A DNA stretch of 64,000 bases from Clostridium liquoris (GTDB lineage: Bacteria > Bacillota > Clostridia > Clostridiales > Clostridiaceae), in NCBI RefSeq assembly GCF_002995785.1, contig NZ_PVXO01000044.1, forward strand, positions 62,001-126,000, in the 5' to 3' direction. The position numbers and the translations under genes are program-made. The notes under the pieces were generated by a model. It was not told the DNA's origin. It did not search any database and saw only the letters and a program-made list of their open reading frames with translations. This document shows positions 46,203 to 54,715 of the stretch, piece after piece (position 1 is the stretch's first letter; each line of letters begins with the position of its first letter).

Positions 46203-46985
46203 TTATTTTAAAAAATAGCTTAACCCCAAAGTTTTTTCTACTATAAACATTACAATTATAGTCATGATCATTAATAAAACGGAAAGGGCCGATACTGTAG
46301 GATCATAGTTATATTCCACATAACTCATCATACTTATAGGCAAAGTGCTAATGCCTGGTCCCGTTAAAAATATTGATACAGGCACATTATTAAAAGAGTT
46401 TATAAAAGCTAACATAAAGGCGGCTATAACTCCAGAGGTAATGTTTGGGAACACAACTTTAAAGAAAGTTTCAACTTTCCCAGCGCCCAAACTCATAGCA
46501 GCTTCTTCTATTGCATAATCAAATCCCTCAAGGCTTGAACCAATAACTCTAATAATATATGGAATAATGATTATGGTATGTCCTATTAGCAAGCTTGTAT
46601 ATATAGGTAATTTTAATTTTATTATCATGAATTGAAACAGTGAAAATCCTACTACAATTCCAGGTACAATAACTGGAGAAAAAAAGAAGTTTTTTAAAAT
46701 AGTTTTCCCTTTAAAGTTAAATCTACTCAATGCATAAGCAGCTGGTACCCCAAGAATTAATGCTGCAATTGTGGCAATAAGAGATATCTCCATGCTGGTT
46801 TTTAGTGTATTCATAAAAGTTTCTGAACTAAATATATTAGCAAACCATTTTACACTAAAGCTTTTTGGTGGAAATGCTATATAACTTTCCCCTCCAAAGG
46901 CTGTTATGCCGATTATGATTAATGGTGCAAACAAAAATATGTAAACTAATATTGAAAATATTAATAAGAATTTGTTTTTCCTCAT
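46203..46985 (-). CDS. Pot-type ABC transporter permease (PotC-like)
   Basis: About 260 residues, six membrane helices, EAA loop EEAAMSLGAGKVETFFKVVFP. Start at 46985: AAAGGGG lies 7 bases upstream and the codon is one base after the stop of the other permease, so translation is coupled. Confidence 0.92.
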   Translation of the reverse strand: MRKNKFLLIFSILVYIFLFAPLIIIGITAFGGESYIAFPPKSFSVKWFANIFSSETFMNTLKTSMEISLIATIAALILGVPAAYALSRFNFKGKTILKNFFFSPVIVPGIVVGFSLFQFMIIKLKLPIYTSLLIGHTIIIIPYIIRVIGSSLEGFDYAIEEAAMSLGAGKVETFFKVVFPNITSGVIAAFMLAFINSFNNVPVSIFLTGPGISTLPISMMSYVEYNYDPTVSALSVLLMIMTIIVMFIVEKTLGLSYFLK

Positions 46986-46986
46986 A

Positions 46987-47814
46987 TTACACACCCCTTT
47001 CATTTAATCTTGATGCTAATTTGTTTATAATACCTATTACTAAAAGAGTGGTTAATATCATTACTGTAGATACTACTGCTGCTCCATTCCAATCTCCAAG
47101 GCTCATAGTCTTTTGATAAATCAAAGTAGATAAAACCATGTTTGAGTTTCCTCCAAGAAGTTGCGGTGTAGTGTATGCAGTTAAAGTTCCTGTAAACACA
47201 AGTATGGTTCCTACTATAAGTCCAGGAATACTTAAAGGAAATACGACTTTAAAGAAAGCTTTTAGCCTGTTAGCTCCAAGACTTTCAGCAGCTTCTAGTA
47301 AATCGTTGTCTATATTTTCCATAACCCCAACCATGGATACAATCATTAATGGTAAAAATAAATATACAGATCCTATTACGATTGCTGATTCTGTATACAG
47401 AAGTTTATACGGTTTATCTATAATATTAAATTCCATTAATATTTTGTTAATCAAACCATTTTTGCCTAGAATGTTCATCCAGGCAAAAGCCCTAACAACA
47501 GAATTTGTTAACATAGGAAACACGGTGCAAGCCATTAATAATCCCCTTAATTTTTTTGAACTTCTTGAAATGAAATAAGAAACAGGCACACCTAATATCA
47601 TACATATAAAAGATGAGATTAAAGCTATCTTAAAGGTTCTATGAAAAATTTGCATAAAATACTTATCTTTAAAGAACCTACTATACTGTTCTAGACTTAA
47701 GCTTCCTTTTACCATAAAGGTTGGAAAAATTGTATTAATAAGAGGCATAATTAGAAAAAATAATATAATAACTAATCCTGGGACAAGCAAAATATAATAC
47801 CACTTTTTTTTCAT
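46987..47814 (-). CDS. Pot-type ABC transporter permease (PotB-like)
   Basis: 275 residues, six membrane helices, EAA loop LEAAESLGANRLKAFFKVVFP. It is the first gene of the six-gene operon (permeases, ATPase, binding protein, two deaminases). AAGGAG precedes the ATG. Confidence 0.92.
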   Translation of the reverse strand: MKKKWYYILLVPGLVIILFFLIMPLINTIFPTFMVKGSLSLEQYSRFFKDKYFMQIFHRTFKIALISSFICMILGVPVSYFISRSSKKLRGLLMACTVFPMLTNSVVRAFAWMNILGKNGLINKILMEFNIIDKPYKLLYTESAIVIGSVYLFLPLMIVSMVGVMENIDNDLLEAAESLGANRLKAFFKVVFPLSIPGLIVGTILVFTGTLTAYTTPQLLGGNSNMVLSTLIYQKTMSLGDWNGAAVVSTVMILTTLLVIGIINKLASRLNERGV

Positions 47815-47859
47815 TTATATTCTCCTTCATATTAATGTTTTATATAATCATAATTTTAA

Positions 47860-47875
47860 TTCGTTACAATGCGAA
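47860..47875. promoter_or_regulatory. TTCG-N8-CGAA palindrome before the Pot/deaminase operon
   Basis: TTCGTTACAATGCGAA lies about 45 bases upstream of the first ATG of the operon. The CGAACATTT half resembles a PurBox half, but the spacing differs from known PurR sites. A regulator site is plausible, not shown. Confidence 0.3.
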
Positions 47876-47961
47876 CATTTATATATAAATTTCTTTTATT
47901 ATTCACTATGATTCTAGCATCAATATTCCATTTTGTCAATAAAATAAATGGCATAAAATAG

Positions 47962-48172
47962 GGGATAGTTCTTTATATTTTTAAATTCTAGTCAATTAAT
48001 TTGCTTTACTAAAATACTTATTTTCTTTTATTTAATATAAATAATAAAAAAATGGCTAACCAATTTAGTCTAATTAGATTTAAATTAGTTAGCCTGTGAA
48101 TTTTAATATTAATTTTCTTTTGCCATTTCTACATTTCCATCGAATTTCCGATTAATAGTTGAGAACTGTCCC
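47962..48172. mobile_element. Gene-less relative of the Y1 transposase element
   Basis: A degenerate GGGATAGTTCTTTA end (47962-47975), a hairpin GGCTAAC..GTTAGCC (about 48057-48097) followed by TTTTAATATTAAT, and a TTGAGAACTGTCCC end (48159-48172). Order and spacing match the 37.3-38.6 kb element minus its gene. The hairpin arms differ from AGCTAATC/GATTAGCT there by paired changes. This accounts for most of the 437-base gap between 47815 and 48251. Confidence 0.55.
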
Positions 48173-48205
48173 CACTTTCACACTTTCACTTTCAAAAAAA
48201 CAAAA

Positions 48206-48233
48206 GCCTTATAAGAATTTCTTCTTATAAGGC
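48206..48233 (-). terminator. Terminator of the zinc-ribbon gene
   Basis: GCCTTATAAGAA pairs over 12 bases with TTCTTATAAGGC around TTTC. On the minus strand TTTTGTTTTTTTG follows. Strong rho-independent form. Confidence 0.85.
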
Positions 48234-48251
48234 ATATAGTACAAAATTATA

Positions 48252-48419
48252 CTATCTTCTGAATCCTCTATTGTTGTTCTGCTGTTTTCTTGCTCTTCTA
48301 CAATCAGCACATCTCTGTGGTTCATTTTCGAATCCTTTTTCTTTGTAGAACGCCTGTTCTCCCTCAGTGAATACGAATTCTTTTCCGCAATCTTTACATA
48401 CTAATGTCTTATCTGCCAT
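48252..48419 (-). CDS. Small zinc-ribbon protein (copy 1)
   Basis: 55 residues: MADKTLVCKDCGKEFVFTEG, then FYKEKGFENEPQRCADCRRA and a basic tail QQNNNRGFRR. Two CxxC pairs form a zinc ribbon; the family is common in Clostridia as a probable zinc-binding protein of unknown role. The ATG at 48419 has GGAGG 9 bases upstream. A near-identical copy lies at 62823-62990. The RGF-rich tail hints at RNA binding. Confidence 0.85.
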   Translation of the reverse strand: MADKTLVCKDCGKEFVFTEGEQAFYKEKGFENEPQRCADCRRARKQQNNNRGFRR

Positions 48420-48630
48420 TTCAACATTCCTCCTTTTATAATTAAGATTTAAACTCTGATTCACATTACGTTCCTAAATAAAGAAGGGAATGTTGTTCAT
48501 CATATTAAATCTTTTCTCAGTAATTGCTTAATTGCAACTACTTATTAATAATATCACCTTCATTAACAATAATCAATAGCAAAATCATAAATATAATAAG
48601 TTTTTTTGATATTTATGTATAAATTAGTAT

Positions 48631-50076
48631 CTACTTTTCCGCTTTCTGAATTCTAACTTTTTTCCCTTTTATGGTAGCATTCTGAAGTGCTTGGAGTACA
48701 AATTTTCCCCTTCCATTTAATATATCCACATAAGAAAAGTTTTCCTGAATATCAATAATTCCAATATCTTCGCCAGTGATTCCTTCAATATTTATAATTG
48801 CTCCAAGTATATCTCCCGGTCTCATTTTTTTCTTCTTTCCTGCACCAATATATAATTTTGTAATTTCCTTGTTCAACTGAAAATTCTTCTTACTTTTTAG
48901 TTTAGGTTTAACATTAATATTTTTCTCAAAAGCTTTTTTCCCAATCTCCACTTCTTCCTCTGATGGGGCTTCTTTTTCAGGTATATTATAACCCACATAC
49001 TCCTGAATTTCACTTAAAAGCCTTGATTCATAAGGAGATACAAATGTAATTGCTATACCCTCATTACCAGCACGTCCTGTTCTTCCTATTCTATGGATAT
49101 AGCTTTCTTTTTCCATAGGTATATCATAATTAATAACATGGGTTATTCCCTCTATATCAATTCCCCTAGCTGCTACATCAGTAGCTATTAAAAACTGGAA
49201 TTCTCCTCTTTTAAATCTTTCCATGGTATCTAATCTATCCTTCTGTTCCATTCCACCATGTAATGAATTACAGGAATAACCTTTATCCTTCATTCTTTTT
49301 GCTACATTGCCAACCTGTTCTTTAGTATTACAAAATATAATACAGCTATCCGGCGCCTGGGTATAAATTATTTTATTTAGAAGGCTGAACTTTTTATTCT
49401 CTTCAATTTTGTAATACATTTGATGAATTTTTTCTGTAGCAGGATTTTTAGAGATTATTTCTATCTTCATTTGATTAATCATGTATTTATTACATAATTC
49501 TTCAATTTCTTCAGGCATTGTTGCAGAAAACAGCATAGTTACTCTATTATGGGGTAATGTTTTTATAATACTTTCAACTTGCTGAATAAAACCCATATCT
49601 AACATTTTATCAGCCTCGTCTATAATAAAATATTTTATCCCCTCTAAATTTATATTTCCTCTTTCTATATGATCTAAAGTTCTTCCAGGTGTACCAACAA
49701 TAACATGAACCCTCTGCTTTAATTCTCTTACCTGAGTAGTCATAGGCTGTTTACCAAATACAGCAGCACATCTTACTTTTTTAAACCTTCCAATGTTAGA
49801 AATGTCCTCTTTTATTTGTACAGCTAGCTCTCTAGTTGGTGTAAGTACTAAAGCTTGAGGATCTTTTTTTTCAATTTCTATTTTTTCACAAATAGGAATA
49901 GCAAAGGCTGCTGTCTTTCCACTACCAGTTTGTGATTTTACTATAATATCTTTATCCTTAAAGACAAAAGGAATAACTCTTTCTTGTACCTCAGATGGCT
50001 TTTCATATCCCAACTTTTCTAAAGCTTTTAATATTTCTTCACTTAAATGCAAAGATTGAAAATCAAAATCTTCCAT
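48631..50076 (-). CDS. dbpA: DEAD-box RNA helicase DbpA
   Basis: 481 residues. Q motif region, SQTGSGKTAAF (I), PTRELA (Ia), DEAD (II), SAT (III) and HRIGRTGRAG (VI). The C-terminal 75 residues form the DbpA RNA-binding domain (KLYIGAGKKKKMRPGDI), which in B. subtilis and E. coli binds 23S rRNA hairpin 92. It helps 50S subunit assembly. Confidence 0.92.
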   Translation of the reverse strand: MEDFDFQSLHLSEEILKALEKLGYEKPSEVQERVIPFVFKDKDIIVKSQTGSGKTAAFAIPICEKIEIEKKDPQALVLTPTRELAVQIKEDISNIGRFKKVRCAAVFGKQPMTTQVRELKQRVHVIVGTPGRTLDHIERGNINLEGIKYFIIDEADKMLDMGFIQQVESIIKTLPHNRVTMLFSATMPEEIEELCNKYMINQMKIEIISKNPATEKIHQMYYKIEENKKFSLLNKIIYTQAPDSCIIFCNTKEQVGNVAKRMKDKGYSCNSLHGGMEQKDRLDTMERFKRGEFQFLIATDVAARGIDIEGITHVINYDIPMEKESYIHRIGRTGRAGNEGIAITFVSPYESRLLSEIQEYVGYNIPEKEAPSEEEVEIGKKAFEKNINVKPKLKSKKNFQLNKEITKLYIGAGKKKKMRPGDILGAIINIEGITGEDIGIIDIQENFSYVDILNGRGKFVLQALQNATIKGKKVRIQKAEK

Positions 50077-50108
50077 AATTTTTTACCTCTTATATTTTCA
50101 TTATATCT

Positions 50109-51251
50109 TTAGTAATATGTATTCTTTTTCTCTGGATCTTTTCCAAAATACTGATAATAATAGCACTTTAGTCTTCCATTATAAAGCTTTCTATTTTTGT
50201 CAGACTTTTTACCAAAACATTTTTCAAACCCTTCATAGGAAGTTATTACAAAATATGACCAATCATATAAATTTTGGAATACCTCTCCCATAACCTTATA
50301 TAAAGCCTCAACCTCCTTTAGTTCTCCAATTCTTTCACCATAAGGGGGATTTGTTATAATAAATCCATATCTTTTCTTAGATGAAAAATCTTTTACATCA
50401 AGTTTTTGAAAGGAAATATACTCCTCTACCCCCGCTTTTTTAGCATTTACTCTTGCGGTTTGCAGCACTCTGCCATCAATATCTGAAGCCATTATTCTAA
50501 ACTCTTTATCATTAATAGAATTTCTAGCATATTTTCTTATATCTTCCCACAAATCCTGTGATATTATGTCCCACTGTTCACACACAAAGCTTCTATTAAG
50601 TCCTGGAGCTATATTTTTTGCTATCATGGCTGCTTCAATAGCAATGGTACCTGAACCACAAAATGGATCTGCTAATAATCTTGATGGCTCCCATTTACTT
50701 AAAAGTACAAGAGCTGCTGCCAAAGTTTCCTTCATTGGAGCTACTCCAGCCATTTCCCTATATCCTCTTTTATGCAATCCTGGCCCTGTAGTATCAAGTG
50801 TTAAGGTTACTATATCCTTAAGTATGCCTACTTCTATTTTATACTCAGCTCCATCTTCTGAGAATAAATCTCTTCTATACTTTCTCTTCATAGCTTCAAC
50901 TACAGCTTTTTTTACTATAGATTGGCAATCCGGAACACTAAAAAGTTTTGACTTTACAGACTTGCCCACTATATGCATAAAACCGGTTATAGGTATAATA
51001 TCTCCCCAGTTTACTGCCAAAGTTCCCTGAAACAACTCTTCAAATGTTTCAGCTTTAAATTCCGCCATTTGTATAAGTACTCTATCTGCTGTTCTAAGCC
51101 ACATATTACAAGTGACTATGTCCATTTCATCTCCTTCAAAAGTTACCTTACCATTTTCTATTTTTAAATCATCATATCCTAATTCCTTTAGTTCGTTAGC
51201 TACTACTTTTTCAAGGCCAAAGGTCGATGTGGCAATTAATGTGTAATTCAT
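50109..51251 (-). CDS. THUMP-domain class I SAM methyltransferase (RlmL/YpsC-like)
   Basis: 380 residues. An N-terminal THUMP region (residues about 1-160) precedes a methyltransferase with DPFCGSGTIAIEAA and the base-flipping catalytic motif NPPYGERIG. It probably makes m2G in 23S rRNA. The ATG at 51251 has GGGGAG 7 bases upstream. Longer in-frame starts would translate two GAGAACTGTCCC repeats (GTVLNLILGTVLNLI) and are rejected. Confidence 0.9.
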   Translation of the reverse strand: MNYTLIATSTFGLEKVVANELKELGYDDLKIENGKVTFEGDEMDIVTCNMWLRTADRVLIQMAEFKAETFEELFQGTLAVNWGDIIPITGFMHIVGKSVKSKLFSVPDCQSIVKKAVVEAMKRKYRRDLFSEDGAEYKIEVGILKDIVTLTLDTTGPGLHKRGYREMAGVAPMKETLAAALVLLSKWEPSRLLADPFCGSGTIAIEAAMIAKNIAPGLNRSFVCEQWDIISQDLWEDIRKYARNSINDKEFRIMASDIDGRVLQTARVNAKKAGVEEYISFQKLDVKDFSSKKRYGFIITNPPYGERIGELKEVEALYKVMGEVFQNLYDWSYFVITSYEGFEKCFGKKSDKNRKLYNGRLKCYYYQYFGKDPEKKNTYY

Positions 51252-51276
51252 TCTATTCTCCCCTATGCAAATTAAA

Positions 51277-51314
51277 TTGAGAACTGTCCCTAAGATTAAA
51301 TTGAGAACTGTCCC
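51277..51314. repeat. Two tandem TTGAGAACTGTCCC repeats
   Basis: Copies at 51277-51290 and 51301-51314, each preceded by GATTAAA or ATTAAA. They lie in the short gap between the RelA/SpoT-domain gene and the methyltransferase gene. This repeat is 13 kb from the Y1 transposase. Confidence 0.8.
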
Positions 51315-51338
51315 CAAAATTAATTAAAATTACTAAGA

Positions 51339-52871
51339 TTAAATTTTAAATATTTTTACTACTTCCTTAGCTTCAATTTCCTTTGATGTTTCCAGCTTAT
51401 CTAAAAGCTCAAGAATACTTGTTTTTACTTCTATTTTAGTGTTTGGATATTTTTTAATATCTTTTATATAACCTTTTACTTTATTTACTTTAACCTTGCA
51501 ATGGAAAACTGCTAATACTTTTAATTTAAGTAATTCTAAGTAGATATCTTTAAATTCTTCCCATTCATCAAAGGAATTAATATTTGTACATATTGATTTT
51601 ACTACATCTTCTATAGCATCTTTTATTTTCTTTATGTTGCAGTCATATATAAAATCTATAGAATCTATATCCTTAAAGCTATAAGCTATTTCCTTCATTA
51701 AAGAGCTTATTATAATTTCTGCCTCATCTGATTTAAATAATTTATACAATTGTAAAAAGCAGTCATTATAATATAGTCTATTCCTAAGAAAACTTAGATA
51801 AGTCTCAAAGTCCTCCGCATTATTCCCAAGCTCTATTTCAAATAATATTCTAAAAAATATATTCCATTGAAAATCTTTATTTATAGATTTTAATATACTA
51901 TTGCCTATAATATTAGAGAATTCATCCTGAAAATGTATTTCCCTTTCAAATTTTATCTCACAATTAAAATCCACCTTATTTTTGGCAATATCATTTAACC
52001 TAGATAATATTTTTATTAACGCCTTATTATAATCCTGTGAATTCTCGGTGTTGTTTTCTCTAAAAATATATTTAACTATTTCATTACATGATTCCTTAAA
52101 ATCTATAATAAAACCTATACTTTTTTTCATTTTCACAGAAAAAATATCATAGACTATTTTCGCAACCAAAACCTCTAATTGATTCTTTCTAACACTGGGG
52201 TCAATGGTGTTTTGCTTGTTAAACTGATTATATATAATTAAAAGCTGATTATCTATCATAGAAAGATTTTTTTTAACTGATCCCATTATATCCTTAAGAA
52301 ATTCATCTGCAATAATGTAGTTATTATTTTTATAAATTATTTTGTGCTCAATTTCTCCCCAAAATACATTAACCAAAGATTTAATTTGAAGTTCAAAATT
52401 AAATACTTCATCATTATATTGATAAGTACCATCTATTCTGTATATTTCAAATCCATTCTTTTGTTCCTGTGGCTGCTTTCCACTTAGCTTTAATTTTATA
52501 TTTTCTTTCTCTTGATTATAGTAATATCCATTAGAATCTTTTTTATTAAAGTGCTTTTTTAGCATTTTGTATATCTTGTTTTCATCTTCAACAAATCTAC
52601 ATTCAATTCTAATTCCAATTAGATCTGAAAGATTTGAAAAAAGTTCCTCCAAAGATTTATATCTTTTATAATAGTTATTTCTAAGTATTTTTTCCTTTAA
52701 ACTTGAAGCTGATTTTATTCTAGAATTTACACTTAAATATCCATCATTATTTAATAATAATATCTCCTGAAAATATAATTCTATATCCTTGCAGGCAGCT
52801 TCCAACCTTTCTTTTGAGTTTTCTAGATATTCCCCTGATTTTTCTATAAAATTAAACATCTTCAGTTCCAT
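51339..52871 (-). CDS. Divergent RelA/SpoT-domain protein with long C-terminal region
   Basis: 510 residues. The first 180 form a (p)ppGpp synthetase-like nucleotidyltransferase: SRIKSASSLKEKI (R51, K53), LSDLIGIRIECRF (D83), NFELQIKSLVNVFWGEIEHKI (E160, W171, H176). The usual GYxSLH motif is replaced by GFEIYRI. No HD hydrolase, TGS or ACT domain is present. The remaining 320 residues are helical, Lys/Glu/Asn rich, and match nothing I know. ATG 52871 has AGGAGG 6 bases upstream. It could be a small alarmone synthetase or a related pyrophosphotransferase of tRNA-modifying type. Confidence 0.78.
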   Translation of the reverse strand: MELKMFNFIEKSGEYLENSKERLEAACKDIELYFQEILLLNNDGYLSVNSRIKSASSLKEKILRNNYYKRYKSLEELFSNLSDLIGIRIECRFVEDENKIYKMLKKHFNKKDSNGYYYNQEKENIKLKLSGKQPQEQKNGFEIYRIDGTYQYNDEVFNFELQIKSLVNVFWGEIEHKIIYKNNNYIIADEFLKDIMGSVKKNLSMIDNQLLIIYNQFNKQNTIDPSVRKNQLEVLVAKIVYDIFSVKMKKSIGFIIDFKESCNEIVKYIFRENNTENSQDYNKALIKILSRLNDIAKNKVDFNCEIKFEREIHFQDEFSNIIGNSILKSINKDFQWNIFFRILFEIELGNNAEDFETYLSFLRNRLYYNDCFLQLYKLFKSDEAEIIISSLMKEIAYSFKDIDSIDFIYDCNIKKIKDAIEDVVKSICTNINSFDEWEEFKDIYLELLKLKVLAVFHCKVKVNKVKGYIKDIKKYPNTKIEVKTSILELLDKLETSKEIEAKEVVKIFKI

Positions 52872-52976
52872 AAAATTCCTCCTGATGACCATATGATCAT
52901 AAGTTATCTATTTTAATTTACATAATAATAATATCACTCCATAATTATAAATAAAATAGAAATAAGTATAACAAAT

Positions 52977-53252
52977 CTAATTTTCCTTATCCAAATCTAA
53001 TTCTTCTATTATAAACCTATCAAAATCTAATTCTTCTACAAAATTATCTTCATTAAAAGTAGTTTTAGTTCTTTTATTGAATTCCTCTATATTTGTTGGC
53101 AGCCAGTATGGCTTTGGAATGTCGAACTTATTACATAACTCTATAATACATGCCTTTAAGTTTTCCTGGTAGTTTCCTTCAATATCAGATGCAGCCACTT
53201 CATCTTTTATAATTTTATTGTCCTTAATTAATTTCCCCCATATTTTAATCAT
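52977..53252 (-). CDS. Conserved small hypothetical protein
   Basis: 91 residues, acidic: MIKIWGKLIKDNKIIKDEV then IELCNKFDIPKPYWLPTNI and an acidic tail. It resembles short proteins conserved in Clostridia and has no known domain. AAGGG lies 4 bases and GGAGG 13 bases before the ATG at 53252. It is alone. Confidence 0.65.
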   Translation of the reverse strand: MIKIWGKLIKDNKIIKDEVAASDIEGNYQENLKACIIELCNKFDIPKPYWLPTNIEEFNKRTKTTFNEDNFVEELDFDRFIIEELDLDKEN

Positions 53253-53389
53253 GTTTCCCTTGTTTCCTCCTGATTTCAAGAATAAAATTTCCTTTATTGT
53301 TATTCATAAGTTTATCATATATATTGATAATAATTCAATTCCAGGATTTTTAAATAATATCATCTTCAGAATAATTAATTACATGTGAA

Positions 53390-53429
53390 AAGGAGCAATT
53401 TCAAAACAATTATTTTAAAGCTGCTCCTT
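53390..53429 (-). terminator. Terminator after the histidine phosphatase gene
   Basis: AAGGAGCA pairs with TGCTCCTT; an AT-rich inner stem extends it. TTTTC follows on the minus strand. Confidence 0.6.
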
Positions 53430-53451
53430 GCCTATTATAGATTTTTTAATC

Positions 53452-53982
53452 TTATTTTTTTAAAATATATAGCTTGCCATTTCTAGGTTTTAAGAACCAT
53501 TCACCTTTAAATCCTTTTCTAATAAGTATCTTTCTTATTTCATACATTGTGCCTGCATGACTTACGATGAGTATGTTTTTATCTTCCTCTTTTAATATAT
53601 CATTAACAATTTCATTGATTCTTTTTAAGCTGGCCTTTTTTCCCTCTGGTTGGGTAATACTATTTCTAACCCATGCTATTCTATTTAGTAGTGACCAAAT
53701 ATAATATGGCAATGGTATATTAGTTTTTATCCATGCCGCTGTAGAAATTTCTCTCAATTTATCTGTTATCATTATGGGGCCATGGTATACAGTTTTTGCA
53801 GTATACACAGCTCTTGGTAAACTACTGCAATAACATTTATCCCATTCTTTATCTATAACAATCTCATTTTCAATAACTTTTGCTATATCATACTCCGAAA
53901 TATATTTATTATACTGCTCAGATGTCATAAAATTTGTTCTTCTTAAATCTACTCTAAAATGTCTTACAAGCCCTATTTTCAT
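53452..53982 (-). CDS. Histidine phosphatase family protein
   Basis: 176 residues. LVRHFRVD at the N-terminus carries the phosphohistidine (RH), CSSLPRAVYTA follows and SHAGTM holds the second His. The usual RHGE is RHFR here. It removes phosphate from a small or protein substrate. ATG 53982 has GGGGA 8 bases upstream. Confidence 0.82.
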   Translation of the reverse strand: MKIGLVRHFRVDLRRTNFMTSEQYNKYISEYDIAKVIENEIVIDKEWDKCYCSSLPRAVYTAKTVYHGPIMITDKLREISTAAWIKTNIPLPYYIWSLLNRIAWVRNSITQPEGKKASLKRINEIVNDILKEEDKNILIVSHAGTMYEIRKILIRKGFKGEWFLKPRNGKLYILKK

Positions 53983-54159
53983 ATTTCTTCCCCGCTCTAT
54001 ATTGTAAATTATGTTTCCATTCAATCTATATAATTTGCACAAATGGAAATTATATTCATAATCTAAAATATTGCTTTCTATTACACAATATTGGCTATGA
54101 ATAATTGAAAAGCATATGTCTAATAATAATATAGAGTCTAAATTAGGGAGGGTTTATAT

Positions 54160-54303
54160 ATGTCCGTTAAAAAAACCATGAAAACAATAAATCAGTCTGC
54201 TGAAACTTCTACTAATAATAGTAGAAATGCAAAGAATGGTTACATGAATAGAGGAAATTCTAGTAAACAATACGCTGAAAATGGAACTAGAAATAAAAAT
54301 TAA
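54160..54303 (+). CDS. Small hydrophilic protein (47 residues)
   Basis: MSVKKTMKTINQSAETS then NNSRNAKNGYMNRGNSS and an Asn/Lys tail. It has a strong GGGAGGG site 7 bases before the ATG and is followed by a large hairpin. Composition (Asn, Ser, Lys, few hydrophobics) suggests a disordered or spore-associated small protein. No family recognised. Confidence 0.55.
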   Translation: MSVKKTMKTINQSAETSTNNSRNAKNGYMNRGNSSKQYAENGTRNKN

Positions 54304-54311
54304 AATCTTGA

Positions 54312-54384
54312 AATGAGGCTGTGGCACTAAGAATAAATATTACAATATTATTGTATGTAAATCCCTTAATGCCGCAGCCTCATT
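54312..54384. terminator. Long bidirectional hairpin
   Basis: AATGAGGCTG pairs with CAGCCTCATT, then GGCA with TGCC and CTAAG with CTTA; ACAATATTATTGT lies in the loop. It sits between the 47-residue gene and the convergent lyase operon. Confidence 0.6.
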
Positions 54385-54452
54385 GCTTAAAATGTCACTC
54401 AATTTCTCAAAAATTATACCAACTAAGAATCATACACTCAACAAAAAAGTGC

Positions 54453-54713
54453 TTACTTTTTACAAAAATCTCTTTTCCTAAAGATGGATCTTAGAAGTAC
54501 CAACCATGCCCAAGACATTGTTAATGAAGGAACCGCTGCTGTAATTATGGCTTCCACTGGTGACATTTTAGAAAATGCTAATGGCCCAAAAAACATTATA
54601 AATGTAACTAATATAGTTAGAAATAATGCAATACGCTCAAACATATTGGACGGCGGCGTAAAGAAAATCTTAGTAATATCAATTTTTACTTTCATATTTA
54701 CATCAGCCTTCAT
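54453..54713 (-). CDS. Small membrane protein of the lyase operon
   Basis: 86 residues (80 if started at 54695). Two hydrophobic helices (RIALFLTILVTFIMFFGPL; AIITAAVPSLTMSWAWLVLL). It starts 2 bases after the lyase stop, so it is co-transcribed. Possibly an accessory to import or export of the lyase substrate or product; unknown. Confidence 0.65.
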   Translation of the reverse strand: MKADVNMKVKIDITKIFFTPPSNMFERIALFLTILVTFIMFFGPLAFSKMSPVEAIITAAVPSLTMSWAWLVLLRSIFRKRDFCKK

Positions 54714-54715
54714 AT

